Assembly (NCBI GenBank): GCA_019752635.1
Contig: JAIELX010000020.1
Coordinates: 1 to 64,000 of the forward strand
Length of the DNA: 64,000 nt
From: Candidatus Obscuribacterales bacterium
Lineage (GTDB): Bacteria; Cyanobacteriota; Vampirovibrionia; Obscuribacterales; Obscuribacteraceae
Direction of reading: 5' to 3'
The first letter of the stretch is position 1, and each line of letters opens with the position of its first letter. The notes beneath the pieces are model-generated. The model was given only the letters and a program-made list of their open reading frames with translations. It ran no database searches and was not told where the DNA came from. The translations under genes were made by a program, and so were the position numbers. Positions 35,635 through 44,166 of the stretch are shown in pieces.

Positions 35635-36756
35635 TTGAATTTCTCCGGTTCATTGCACGGCAGAACCCGCCGCAGGTATTCGAGAGTCTTGTCATTGGCA
35701 TGTGGGCTGTTGTTGCTGGTGGCTGTTCCAATCGGTCGGTGCGACACCGTGAAAGTAGTTCCGAGTGCTTCCAGGAGCCGGTGGAGAGAGATTAGCCGCA
35801 AGGCGAACAAGGCACTCTATTTGAAAAGGTTGCCGGAGGCTGCGGCCGGCCAGAAAGAGGCTATTGCTGCGCTTTCGGCTGTTTCGCCCTCTTCGGAATC
35901 GTTGCTCAATTTGAAAATGAACCTTGCGGAGGTCCGGCGGCAAGAAGGCCTTCTTAAAGATGCGACGCAATTGTTAGACGCCGTCGAAGCAGAAATCAAG
36001 CGAACCCCGCCATTAGATCCTGTTTTACCAGCGAGATTTTGGCGAAGTCGGTCGCGCTTACAAGAAAGCCTTAAGTTGCGCGAGGCTGCTGCGCGCTCTG
36101 AAATGAAAGCCTTTGATATTGCATTGCCTCACTTTGCGATTAATAGTACGCACACCATTGATGCATACACTCGCCTGGTACGTAGATTGTGCGAGCTAAA
36201 TGCATTCGATTTAGTGATGGAAGTAATGAGCCGAGCCGATAAGGTATACAGTTCGACCTCGAAACAACATGCGAAACTAAGAACCTCCTTTCAGGCGACC
36301 TTTGCAGAGTCCTGCAAGTCGGCAAACGAGCAGCACGATTTACAATTCGCAGGAGACAGGTTGACCGGACTTTGCAAGGTATACAAAGATCTGCCAGTCC
36401 TATTGAGGTCCTGTCAGACTTGGTTCGATACCACTAGAAAAACTGGTGGGCGTGTGGCATACAATGACCTGGCAGCTAATTTGGAACTAGCCTTCCAACG
36501 CGAGAAGCCTTCTGCCGAAAACATTCTGATTTTGATAAAGGGGCGTCGCTTTGTCGTTGACCTTTATCGCCAACAACAACATCATCACGAGGATGTTGTT
36601 CAGGAGCAGGTACGAAGGACACGGGATCTGATTTTAGCAGCAAAGACGTTACGCGTGGCACCAGCGAAGCTGGGAACCTTGTATGAGGCTTTGAAGCAGC
36701 TGCAGATGGATATTGAGCAAAACAAGATTTTTGGCAAAGGGGACAAGACACATTGA
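35635..36756 (+). CDS. TPR-like exported or anchored protein, partner of the histidine kinase
   Basis: The 373-aa product starts with basic residues and a hydrophobic run (VLSLACGLLLLVAVPIG), a signal peptide or anchor, cleavage near GRCD. The rest is helical, with TPR-like repeats (KALYLKRLPEAAAGQKEAI, LKMNLAEVRRQEGLLKDAT, EAEIKR). No named family is recognised. Its stop overlaps the TTG start of the histidine kinase (TTGA), so the two are translated together, which suggests an extracytoplasmic sensing or accessory part of the kinase. The start is a TTG with GGAG upstream. Confidence 0.8.
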   Translation: MNFSGSLHGRTRRRYSRVLSLACGLLLLVAVPIGRCDTVKVVPSASRSRWREISRKANKALYLKRLPEAAAGQKEAIAALSAVSPSSESLLNLKMNLAEVRRQEGLLKDATQLLDAVEAEIKRTPPLDPVLPARFWRSRSRLQESLKLREAAARSEMKAFDIALPHFAINSTHTIDAYTRLVRRLCELNAFDLVMEVMSRADKVYSSTSKQHAKLRTSFQATFAESCKSANEQHDLQFAGDRLTGLCKVYKDLPVLLRSCQTWFDTTRKTGGRVAYNDLAANLELAFQREKPSAENILILIKGRRFVVDLYRQQQHHHEDVVQEQVRRTRDLILAAKTLRVAPAKLGTLYEALKQLQMDIEQNKIFGKGDKTH

Positions 36757-38243
36757 AGCCTACAAAGCTAAGGCACCAAATTCTCCTTTTGCTCGGTGTT
36801 CCACTGATGATTCAGCTGCTTACTATTGGTTGGCTTCTATTCTCTTTTGCAAAAATCGACGACGCTGCGAAAAAGGAAGCGAAAGCGAAGCGAGTCGTGT
36901 CGGTTTGCCAGGAATCCATTGGGTTGTTAGGTAGCATCATCTTCCAGTTAGCTACGCCGACTTATTTTGGTGAAAAGGACCCCGCGCGCGCAAAGGTACT
37001 GGTGAAGTCCTTGCTGCACAGATCTGCGGAGCTTCAATCACTAGTAAAAGACAACCCGGAAGCAGTAATCTTGACCCGTCGCGTCACCCGCGATTCTAGA
37101 AGCTTTATCGAAAGTTTTGACGAACTTATGCGCTCATTTGACGCAGAAACCGGGCGATTGTTTTTCTCGGAGGTACTTACCACCGGCGAGTTTCTGGAGC
37201 AGTTCAAGGTGATTTGGGAAAGAGTTCAGCACGATCTCAATGAGATTATTGCTATGTATGCCCCCATCGCTGATGAATTCCAACCTCAAGGGGTTAAGGC
37301 GAGGGAAGACTTGCGGCTGGTCATAATGCTGATTCTCGGCATCAACATTCTCACAGTTGTAATTCTTGCGGTCAACGTCAACCGAAATACTCTGCAGCGA
37401 CTGCAGATTCTTATGAACAACATGCAAAGTTTTTCGCGCGCACGCCAGGACTATATTGAATTGAGAGGGACGGACGAAATCTCCGCACTTAATCAAGCAT
37501 TCAAGCAAGTTGCTGATGAGAGAAACAAACTGGATGAAATTCGCAAGTCACTACAAGCAATGATCAGCCATGACATTAGATCTCCGCTGTCTGCTGTAAT
37601 GCTCTCCTTGGGGTTCATTCTGGAGGGCTTTGGTGAGACACTAGTGCCGACAGTTTCCAACCGATTGACTCGTGCTCTGTCTGAGCTGGGAAGGCTATCG
37701 AGGTTAGTTCGAACGTTGCTTGATATTGAAAAAATGGAAACTGGTCATCTTGATCTTTCGATTGCTCATCATTACTGCGTCGACCTTGTTGATCAATCCA
37801 TTTCTGCAGTGCAGGCGCTTGCCGAAAGAAAGAAGATCTCAGTTGAGACTCAGGTCGATGAATGTCTTGTTCTGCATTGCGATGGCGATAGAACGATTCA
37901 GGTACTCGTCAATTTGCTTTCCAATGCAATTAAGTTTGCTCCACAAGAATCTACGATAACAATCTCATGTGAGCAAGCAAAAGATAGTGCGATGAGATTT
38001 GAAGTATCCGATCAGGGACCTGGAGTTCCAGCCGACAAGATAGGCAAACTCTTTGGCAAGTTTTCACAGCTAGATCAGCCGGAAGACACTAGAAAGGAAG
38101 GTAGCGGCCTGGGACTCTTCATCTGCAAGCTCTTGATAGAGGCCCAGGGCGGGCAACTCGGTTATCGCCCCTCCGAAAGCAACGGCGCCTGCTTCTGGTT
38201 CGAGCTACCCCCACGCCTTTCCGCCGCCACCACCACCACTTAA
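36753..38243 (+). CDS. Membrane sensor histidine kinase
   Basis: The 496-aa kinase has two transmembrane helices (about 9-32 and 187-208) enclosing a roughly 150-residue helical periplasmic sensor. A HAMP-like linker (about 209-262) follows, then the dimerisation domain with phosphorylated His273 (MISHDIRSPLSAVM) and the ATPase domain with N box NLLSNAIKFAP, G1 DQGPGVPADKIG and G2 GSGLGLFICK. The catalytic residues are all present. It overlaps the preceding gene by 4 bp. The divergent OmpR-type regulator at 34821 is the likely cognate target. The C-terminus ends in a Thr/Ala run. Confidence 0.95.
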   Translation: MKPTKLRHQILLLLGVPLMIQLLTIGWLLFSFAKIDDAAKKEAKAKRVVSVCQESIGLLGSIIFQLATPTYFGEKDPARAKVLVKSLLHRSAELQSLVKDNPEAVILTRRVTRDSRSFIESFDELMRSFDAETGRLFFSEVLTTGEFLEQFKVIWERVQHDLNEIIAMYAPIADEFQPQGVKAREDLRLVIMLILGINILTVVILAVNVNRNTLQRLQILMNNMQSFSRARQDYIELRGTDEISALNQAFKQVADERNKLDEIRKSLQAMISHDIRSPLSAVMLSLGFILEGFGETLVPTVSNRLTRALSELGRLSRLVRTLLDIEKMETGHLDLSIAHHYCVDLVDQSISAVQALAERKKISVETQVDECLVLHCDGDRTIQVLVNLLSNAIKFAPQESTITISCEQAKDSAMRFEVSDQGPGVPADKIGKLFGKFSQLDQPEDTRKEGSGLGLFICKLLIEAQGGQLGYRPSESNGACFWFELPPRLSAATTTT

Positions 38244-38358
38244 GTCGTTCTCTAATGGGAGCAATCCGGATTTTCTTGCGACAACTGCTATGGAGATTGT
38301 TTTTGTTTCAACATGACGTGCTGTTCGCTTCGTAACCTTGTAGCGCTAAACAAAGGAA

Positions 38359-38390
38359 AGAGGCGGCGCTGGGCGAAGCGCCGCCTCTAC
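38359..38390 (-). repeat. REP-type hairpin with GTAG head
   Basis: On the minus strand GTAG is followed directly by AGGCGGCGCT, a 6-base loop and AGCGCCGCCT; the plus-strand arms (38359-38370 and 38377-38388) pair over 12 bp without mismatch. No T run follows, so it is not a typical terminator. The GTAG head next to a palindrome is the mark of REP elements moved by RAYT transposases. Two more such units are at 45634-45701. Confidence 0.55.
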
Positions 38391-38578
38391 GGCGGTAGAT
38401 GCAGTAGGCGGGTGGTGGGAGATGCAATGCAACTACCTGCGGCAATTCCGAGTGAGGGGACCACTCAGACTCGCTTGTTTGTCAACTATAGCCCTGCATG
38501 CGTTACAAACACGTTAAGTGACTGCCAACACTATTAACGAATATCCCTTTTTAATTCTGTCAGGCGCCGCTGTCAACA

Positions 38579-38725
38579 ATGGAGCCAACAATCTACCATT
38601 GCAAAGTTACTAGTCCGTTAAGACGACGAACCGCAACTCAGCCAACAGTTCGCGTGGCTGTCTCTCGTGCTTTGTCCAATTGCTTTCGTGCAGATGCAAT
38701 TGGTTCTGGTCCACCGCTTACATAG
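38579..38725 (+). pseudogene. Short remnant ORF with KVTSPLRR motif
   Basis: An ATG-started frame of 48 codons ends in TAG at 38723. Its first part contains the left copy of a 39-bp imperfect direct repeat and encodes KVTSPLRR; the right copy (39417-39455) encodes KVTGPLRR in a different setting. The first residues (Y-x-x-K, then TVRV) and the text after the stop (TIAVIQ) loosely resemble the N-terminal part of the intact gene at 38786-39256 (MYYAILKP, FTIRT, AIVTIQ). It may be a broken paralog. The Shine-Dalgarno site is weak. Confidence 0.3.
38590..38627. repeat. Direct repeat, left copy
   Basis: These 38 bases match 39417-39455 with three substitutions and one 1-base gap. The two copies are about 830 bp apart and enclose the gene at 38786-39256. 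See the right copy for comparison. Confidence 0.75.
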
Positions 38726-38785
38726 ACGATAGCGGTAATTCAAGATTTGCTTGGTCAACGAGTAATAACGGCCAAGCGCGCAAAG

Positions 38786-39256
38786 CTATTTGAAGAGGTC
38801 GAAGAATCCGCCACCAGCTTTCAGATGAATGATTCCTGCTTGAGTGCAACACGTTTTGATGGCCTCGCTCGTGGCGATCGCATAACTCAATTGGGAGGAG
38901 TCGACATGATGCCATTCAGCATCAAGGACTTTAATGGTGCAACACGTTAAAGCACCCGGGCTCCGTCCGTCGATGTCCACGCTTGCATCAGTAAAATTAC
39001 GGGCACCGCTTACAACACCATCGAACATGGTCCTTGCTGTCTCTGCTGAGTATCTACGGAGGTCGACTTCCCACAATACTTCCACTAGTCCATCGCTGGC
39101 TTTGTCGCATTGCGTTGGTTCCATTTGGATCGTGACGATAGCAAATCTGCCAGGGCAGCTACTTTGACGCACAAACTTCCCAACGCTGGTGTAAGACGTA
39201 CGAATGGTAAACTGCCTGGACGTTTTTCCGTTGGGCTTCAATATGGCGTAGTACAT
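38786..39256 (-). CDS. Hypothetical protein between direct repeats
   Basis: The 156-aa product starts MYYAILKPNGKTSRQF and contains CPGRFAIVTIQ, LVEVLWEVDLRR, SVDIDGRSPGALTCC and a Gly-rich end (LKAGGGFFDLFK). It has six cysteines and no signal peptide or membrane segment. The ATG has a moderate Shine-Dalgarno site (AGGTGG). I do not recognise a family. It is flanked by imperfect direct repeats and by possible broken relatives, so this may be a small duplicated or mobile locus. The reverse strand is also partly open, but less protein-like. Confidence 0.6.
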   Translation of the reverse strand: MYYAILKPNGKTSRQFTIRTSYTSVGKFVRQSSCPGRFAIVTIQMEPTQCDKASDGLVEVLWEVDLRRYSAETARTMFDGVVSGARNFTDASVDIDGRSPGALTCCTIKVLDAEWHHVDSSQLSYAIATSEAIKTCCTQAGIIHLKAGGGFFDLFK

Positions 39257-39416
39257 TCTCTATCCACCTGCTTGAACATTGCCTGACTCATGCTACGCAG
39301 AATCTATCCTTCAGAGTCCAGATCCGGACAAAGTTGAGAACAGATGGTTGAGTGCTTCGACTAGGCAAAGTTTCATTGTGTCGACATCTCTTTTTTCGAC
39401 TGGATACCTTTTCACA

Positions 39417-39455
39417 AATCTACCATCGCAAAAGTTACTGGACCGTTAAGACGAC
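39417..39455. repeat. Direct repeat, right copy
   Basis: This copy differs from 38590-38627 by C for T, G for A, A for T and one added A. Past the repeat the sequences are not alike, so the similarity is confined to about 39 bp. On the plus strand it lies 169 bases before the ATG at 39624. Confidence 0.75.
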
Positions 39456-39623
39456 CAGTGAGACTGTGACCGACAGCGATAGGAGCGCATCGCTGCCATA
39501 TAGAGATAACCTTGGTGCGCCCTCGTAACGATCCTGTAACGCTGAGACCTTAGATTTGAATTGAGCCTCGACGAAAGCAAGGCGCGTTCTTTTTTGAATC
39601 AGGCACCCGTGGAATAACGCCTC

Positions 39624-40082
39624 ATGAGAACGAACAACTATGTGAATTGGGCATCAACCATTGCGATTGCCTTACTAATATCTTTTATCAGGATAGGAGA
39701 GACAGCTATGCACGAAGATTCTCGTGATCAGGTAGAAGAATTAGCAGCGTATTGGGGGATTCGGGGACTCAAGCCGCATCCGCCGGATATGGTCGTTTAT
39801 CGTCAGAAGGTTTGTGATGCAGTGCGCAAAGCAGTCGAGCTGACGCAAATTGAACTGCAACCCGGGACTGCGGCCATTTGCGTTATCAGTAGACAGGGTG
39901 TTGTCACTGGTTGCTTTGTTTCCAGTCACGAGCCATTCGGGGCTAACCTGGAAGCTGTTATTGAAAAAGTGTCGTTGCCGGAACTCCCGGACTCTTACAA
40001 AGGAAAGGAGTATTCAATGTCTGTGCCCTTGACCGAACCGTATGCCCTTGATGGCGGGTGCGTTGATTCATTCATTGATTGA
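39624..40082 (+). CDS. Small protein with N-terminal membrane helix, unknown
   Basis: From the ATG at 39624 the product is 152 aa, with a hydrophobic segment at about 9-25 (WASTIAIALLISFIRI). A second ATG at 39708 has a much better Shine-Dalgarno site (AGGAG, 8-base spacing) and would give a soluble protein of 124 aa, so the true start is open. The body has AICVISRQGVVTGCFVSS and LEAVIEKVSLPELPDSYKG, loosely like TonB C-terminal-type strands, but the family is not assignable. The stop codon lies inside a run of ATTG repeats. Confidence 0.7.
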   Translation: MRTNNYVNWASTIAIALLISFIRIGETAMHEDSRDQVEELAAYWGIRGLKPHPPDMVVYRQKVCDAVRKAVELTQIELQPGTAAICVISRQGVVTGCFVSSHEPFGANLEAVIEKVSLPELPDSYKGKEYSMSVPLTEPYALDGGCVDSFID

Positions 40083-40101
40083 TTGATTGATTGATTGATT
40101 G
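40074..40101 (+). repeat. Tetranucleotide repeat (ATTG)7 at a gene end
   Basis: Seven perfect ATTG units run through the stop codon of the preceding gene, with two degenerate units just before. As 4 is not a multiple of 3, slippage changes the frame, but TGA recurs every 12 bases in every frame, so the protein would always end within the repeat. Confidence 0.9.
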
Positions 40102-40259
40102 TGCTCAGATGTCAAACCGGGGCTTATCTGCTCAAGAAAAGCTGCGGCTAGTCTGGCCCCTGCAATTTGCTTGCAACCTTGCAAGCCTAGAGTGAACAGT
40201 GAGGCATCACTAGGAAGGAAGCAGACAAAGAAGGCAGCCGGGGACGGAGGAACCAACTG

Positions 40260-41708
40260 ATGAAAATTCGATTCAATCTCATCAAAACCGTCGTGCTCAC
40301 TGTGAGCGCACTGACGATCACAATCGGATCATCATGGCTCGCACTAGTGCTACTGCATCCGTTCTTGGAAAACTACATCGTGAAGATCGCGAATGCTTAC
40401 CCTAATTGCGGCATTGTGACTCAGTTGTACATGGATCACTCTTTGGAATGTTACTTCCGTCCCATTTATATAACCTACGAACGATTTCCACTGCAGCAAG
40501 CCATGCTTGACCAAATTAGCGACCAGATTAGAGCTTCCCCTGCAGACGTGAACCTTAGATATCGTCGTGCTCTTCTCTGCGTCCGCAATGTGTCGATTCT
40601 GGACAGAGGCGAAGATTTGGCGTGTGCGGTATCGGATATGGAGTTTGTCACGCAGAATCGTGGACTACCATTGGATTGGGCGCTCCTGGGCGGGCTACAA
40701 GGAATGACCAATGACATTCGATGGAAAGCGACCATCGCTCGAGCAAAATCATTGGGCTATCACACTGTCCACCCAAGCAGCATGTGCTATGTGTTCGCCA
40801 TAATCAGGGACTGTAACTTTCGGCATCCAAATCTTGTTGGTCTGGTTGAGTCCATGGCAGAACTGACCGGGTGCAATTGCGATGACTTCATCGCTAAACT
40901 TTATATGCAAACCGGAAACTATGAAAAGGCCGCTGAGCGGTACAAGAGATTTATGAAATCTACTCCGGAGGAGGCGACTAGTGCTGTGCACTTACTACGA
41001 GGAGCTTGTCTTAAGTTTTCAGGACAGTCGAAAGAAGCTATGGAAGAGTTCAAGCTATGCCTCACAACAAAAGACGCCGACACCGAATTCGAAACATGCC
41101 AGTTCCTTGCTAAAGCTGCGCTTGGAATTGAGCCGAAGCCGTCGCTGGTGCGCCCCCCTGGTTGTCCCGGTGCAAGCGGATTAGAAACCCTATCGCTTCA
41201 GGAACAGGTATTGTATTTTTTGTTGACAGAGCAGTACGAGAAGGCTGCTGCCGTCAGAGGAAGTTTTGTTGATATACAAGATCCGCGCAGCTCTGTTTTG
41301 CAAAATCGTGTTACTCCTGATATGTTCAACAGGAGCAGAATGGCTTTGATGAGCAACACCACCGGAATAAAAACTTGCTTTGTAGATGCGCTGGCATTCG
41401 ATCAGTTCAACGTGAAGTCTCCGGCCACAGGGGAGCGACCCCACGATCTGAATTGGTGCTTCATGGACGATGAAAGCCCCAACTATCACTTGCTAAAAGC
41501 TCTGGCCTTTGACAGATTGCGTCTAAACGAATTTGCCGCAGCGGAACGCAAAATTGCTTTTTTACACATTCCCGCTAATGTTAGGGCTGAACTGAATTTA
41601 TCTTTGGGTACTCTGGGAACAGGCTACAATCACCAGCTTCGCCGATTACAGGTTCCCGGCAGGAATCGTGTTTCCCGAGCGTTGATGCAGGCTTTGACTG
41701 TCCACTGA
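40260..41708 (+). CDS. Membrane-anchored protein with TPR-like repeats, unknown
   Basis: The 482-aa product has one N-terminal hydrophobic segment (TVVLTVSALTITIGSSWLALVLL), followed by a Cys-containing region (YPNCGIVTQLYMDHSLECYF) and helical TPR-like units (LYMQTGNYEKAAERYKRFM, LLRGACLKFSGQSKEAMEEF, LTEQYEKAAAV). It is probably anchored in the inner membrane with the repeats outside. Several Cys pairs could form disulfides. GGAGG precedes the ATG at good spacing. No family or pathway is suggested by neighbours. Confidence 0.8.
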   Translation: MKIRFNLIKTVVLTVSALTITIGSSWLALVLLHPFLENYIVKIANAYPNCGIVTQLYMDHSLECYFRPIYITYERFPLQQAMLDQISDQIRASPADVNLRYRRALLCVRNVSILDRGEDLACAVSDMEFVTQNRGLPLDWALLGGLQGMTNDIRWKATIARAKSLGYHTVHPSSMCYVFAIIRDCNFRHPNLVGLVESMAELTGCNCDDFIAKLYMQTGNYEKAAERYKRFMKSTPEEATSAVHLLRGACLKFSGQSKEAMEEFKLCLTTKDADTEFETCQFLAKAALGIEPKPSLVRPPGCPGASGLETLSLQEQVLYFLLTEQYEKAAAVRGSFVDIQDPRSSVLQNRVTPDMFNRSRMALMSNTTGIKTCFVDALAFDQFNVKSPATGERPHDLNWCFMDDESPNYHLLKALAFDRLRLNEFAAAERKIAFLHIPANVRAELNLSLGTLGTGYNHQLRRLQVPGRNRVSRALMQALTVH

Positions 41709-41809
41709 TTATTGGCGAACCGGTGCTTTGAGCCGGCACTCACCATAACAATGATCCGCAATCGGACTTCGTTGTTGTCCACTTCGCGCATGGCGCGAGC
41801 CGCCCATTG

Positions 41810-43102
41810 CTAGACGTGCTTTAGTGGATCGAGTCGCGGTACTGTGATTGAGCTGGTAAATTTCTGATTCTGTCGAACTTGCAGAATGCCGCTGATCGAG
41901 TTGCGCAAATCGGAACAGATGTTGTCCAGTGGCAAGTCATCGCCGTCATATCCGAAGGGGTCTTCGATGTCTTCTGCAATCAGTTCGAGACCAACAAGGA
42001 AGTATGTAGAGATGAGGTTAAGCGGAAGGCAGAACCAAATTGAAAACTCTTGTTCTGCATACCAGGGAAGGGCGAGCAAGTTGAGCATAATCCCTTGGCG
42101 CATGAACGCACGGTAGGAAACCGCGATGGGGCTCTTCTTGATTCGCTCGCAAGCACCGCAGATATCCATCAAGGCACGCGCGTGTCGGTCGAGCTGAAGC
42201 AACGCCAGCCCGTCCACTGCTTGCGCTTGCTGCCATTCGATAAGTTTGTCGTACACCTGTCCAGCCAAGTAAACGGGCAGGTGCTCGAGATCCGATGTAG
42301 TCGCATAGGCCGTGCCCGGCAACGGGCGGCTCGGCATGGTACCTCTGAGGTGATGCTTGAGTGCGTAGGCGAATGAAATTACTAGTTCTCCGAACCGCGC
42401 TTTCTCTGCATCTTTGACGCGCGCGTATGAACGCACTTTGATGCAGAGGTTACGTGAATCGTTTACGAGTTGCCCCCATTGTTTTCTGCCTTCCCACCAA
42501 CGTTCGTAGGCGGAATTTGTCCTGAAAACGAGAAGCATACCGAGAATGATACTGCTGAAAGCGGCGCCGCCTGCTTCTTTCAGTTGGTGTCCGTTAAACT
42601 CTTTGCCGCTGATATAGTCGACGAGAAGAGTATAACCCGCCATGACCGCTACATAGAGCCAAACTCGTTTGAACACGGGAATGCGATGCATGCGAGTGAA
42701 CGGGAGAAGCCACATCTGAAGCCAATGGGGTCTTCTCGGCCTTGGCGCCTCGATCGTCGGTGCGTCATATTCTTTGACTGCCACGAACGCGCCTGTGTCT
42801 ATATTGAGTTCCGGGTTTTCGCGACTTTGCACTGGCACTGGGCTCCTAAAAGCTTGATTGTTCAAAACAGCCCTCTTTTGGGAAGGCACGGTCGGCTGAG
42901 CCTGCGGGAGATATCCTATTGCATTCTCTCCTATGTATGCCCTATTGCCAAGGCAGACGGGCATGGAATCTGCTTGAGGGCTTTTTAATTTAAGAATTCG
43001 ACCCGCGAATTCGAAATGCTTGTGGACGGAAGCCGCTTCTAACGGGCTGTTCCACTGTATTCTTAAGCCGACAGCAGAACGACGCAGGTAACGAACTGTC
43101 AC
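41810..43102 (-). CDS. Bestrophin-like chloride channel family protein
   Basis: The 430-aa protein carries the bestrophin (UPF0187) region at about 125-400: PVFKRVWLYVAVMAGYTLLV, SSIILGMLLVFRTNSAYERWWEGRK, WGQLVNDSRNL and a late LPLNLISTYFLVGLELIAEDIEDPFG, the acidic cluster typical of the family. Members form pentameric anion or cation channels in the inner membrane. The N-terminal 125 residues are extra and low in conservation. The start is uncertain: the frame opens with GTG at 43102, and an ATG at 42964 is also possible; neither has a strong Shine-Dalgarno site. Confidence 0.88.
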   Translation of the reverse strand: MTVRYLRRSAVGLRIQWNSPLEAASVHKHFEFAGRILKLKSPQADSMPVCLGNRAYIGENAIGYLPQAQPTVPSQKRAVLNNQAFRSPVPVQSRENPELNIDTGAFVAVKEYDAPTIEAPRPRRPHWLQMWLLPFTRMHRIPVFKRVWLYVAVMAGYTLLVDYISGKEFNGHQLKEAGGAAFSSIILGMLLVFRTNSAYERWWEGRKQWGQLVNDSRNLCIKVRSYARVKDAEKARFGELVISFAYALKHHLRGTMPSRPLPGTAYATTSDLEHLPVYLAGQVYDKLIEWQQAQAVDGLALLQLDRHARALMDICGACERIKKSPIAVSYRAFMRQGIMLNLLALPWYAEQEFSIWFCLPLNLISTYFLVGLELIAEDIEDPFGYDGDDLPLDNICSDLRNSISGILQVRQNQKFTSSITVPRLDPLKHV

Positions 43103-43241
43103 CTGCGAGCACCCGAAATTGCTTCTAATCTAATCCCTCGCCGGTTAGCCGCCTTTCACGAAGCCTTCCAACGGCTAGCGAATCAAAGTCGACTGCTAGC
43201 TACCGAAAGGCGTTGTTCGCACTGCCAGTGGTGCTAATTAA

Positions 43242-43961
43242 CTACGGATGCCTGTCCAACATTTTCTTGACCGCGCCTCTCAACGTGGTGTGGGCTGTCG
43301 CACCTTCTGCGGTACCATTACTAATAGCTTTGTTGGTGCTGTAAGGCTTCGCAAGTCTTTCGGCTGTAACAATACTTTGCCGGTGAATCGGTAGCGCGGT
43401 TTCCGTTATGGCGGCGTATACACCTTTGCCGTCCCCGGTGAGGAGTTCGATGCTTTGAGTGCCAAGTCGAATCTCATTGGTATACCCAAGCTGCCTCATC
43501 AGGGGGACCTCGGCAAAAGCGATAATGTCCCTGCGTACATTCGTAAAGCCTTGTCCGAGTAGTCCATATGAGGCAACACCTTCTGCTGCGCTTCGCAGAT
43601 CTGTCAGCTCACCTGTCTTCATGTATGAGCTAGTCAGACCACTTGCCACAAAGGGTGTCACTACCGTCAGTGCACAACCCACTTTCGGAATTGTGTGGAG
43701 TTGGGACATGAAGATACCCATTCGAGTTCCAACTCCTGCGGCTGCGCTGAACAATAAACGGGATATCGTTGAATTGTCTTCGACCTCGGGCAGCGGTTTT
43801 TGCGCGAGGAGCTCGGAGTGTTTCTTCGCTAACGTTATATTGGAATCAGCGATTGAAATTGCGGCCTCTCGCAGCCGGTCGCTCGCTTGGGTGCTATTTC
43901 CTGCGACGTCGTCTACTTTTGTTCTCTTTGCTTCGGGCGAAATCAATCTCATGTCTGACAT
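43242..43961 (-). CDS. Hypothetical protein with Gly/Ala-rich hydrophobic core
   Basis: The 239-aa product starts with a polar helical region (VDDVAGNSTQASDRLREAAISIADSN) and has a moderately hydrophobic middle (STISRLLFSAAAGVGTRMGIF, VGCALTVVTPFVASGLTSSYM). It has no signal peptide. The middle could insert into a membrane or be a cap domain, as in large polymorphic proteins, but no known domain is recognised. AGGTAAATACC precedes the ATG. It diverges from the response regulator gene at 44167. Confidence 0.7.
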   Translation of the reverse strand: MSDMRLISPEAKRTKVDDVAGNSTQASDRLREAAISIADSNITLAKKHSELLAQKPLPEVEDNSTISRLLFSAAAGVGTRMGIFMSQLHTIPKVGCALTVVTPFVASGLTSSYMKTGELTDLRSAAEGVASYGLLGQGFTNVRRDIIAFAEVPLMRQLGYTNEIRLGTQSIELLTGDGKGVYAAITETALPIHRQSIVTAERLAKPYSTNKAISNGTAEGATAHTTLRGAVKKMLDRHP

Positions 43962-44166
43962 GGTATTTACCTGATGAGGATCTACATCGTCAGGCTAGAG
44001 GATGTGTTGTTTCACCGCTGTTTCACGAGCTTCATTTTTACGAGATCCACGATTCGCCGGTCTCTACGTTTTGTTGCAGCTCAAACTTTATCCGTTGGAC
44101 AATTTTTCTTTCGGGGCTTGCTAACCATGCACTGTCACCGGGTATGTATTAGCCACAGGAGGCAGT

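Noticed and set aside
38747..38950. Plus-strand ORF opposite the 156-aa gene
   Set aside because: It is antisense to a frame with a better start and protein-like composition; kept only as the possible read-through of a broken relative.
40074..40101. Phase variation of the gene by the (ATTG)7 repeat
   Set aside because: TGA recurs every 12 bases in all three frames of this repeat, so slippage cannot extend the protein or fuse it to the next gene.
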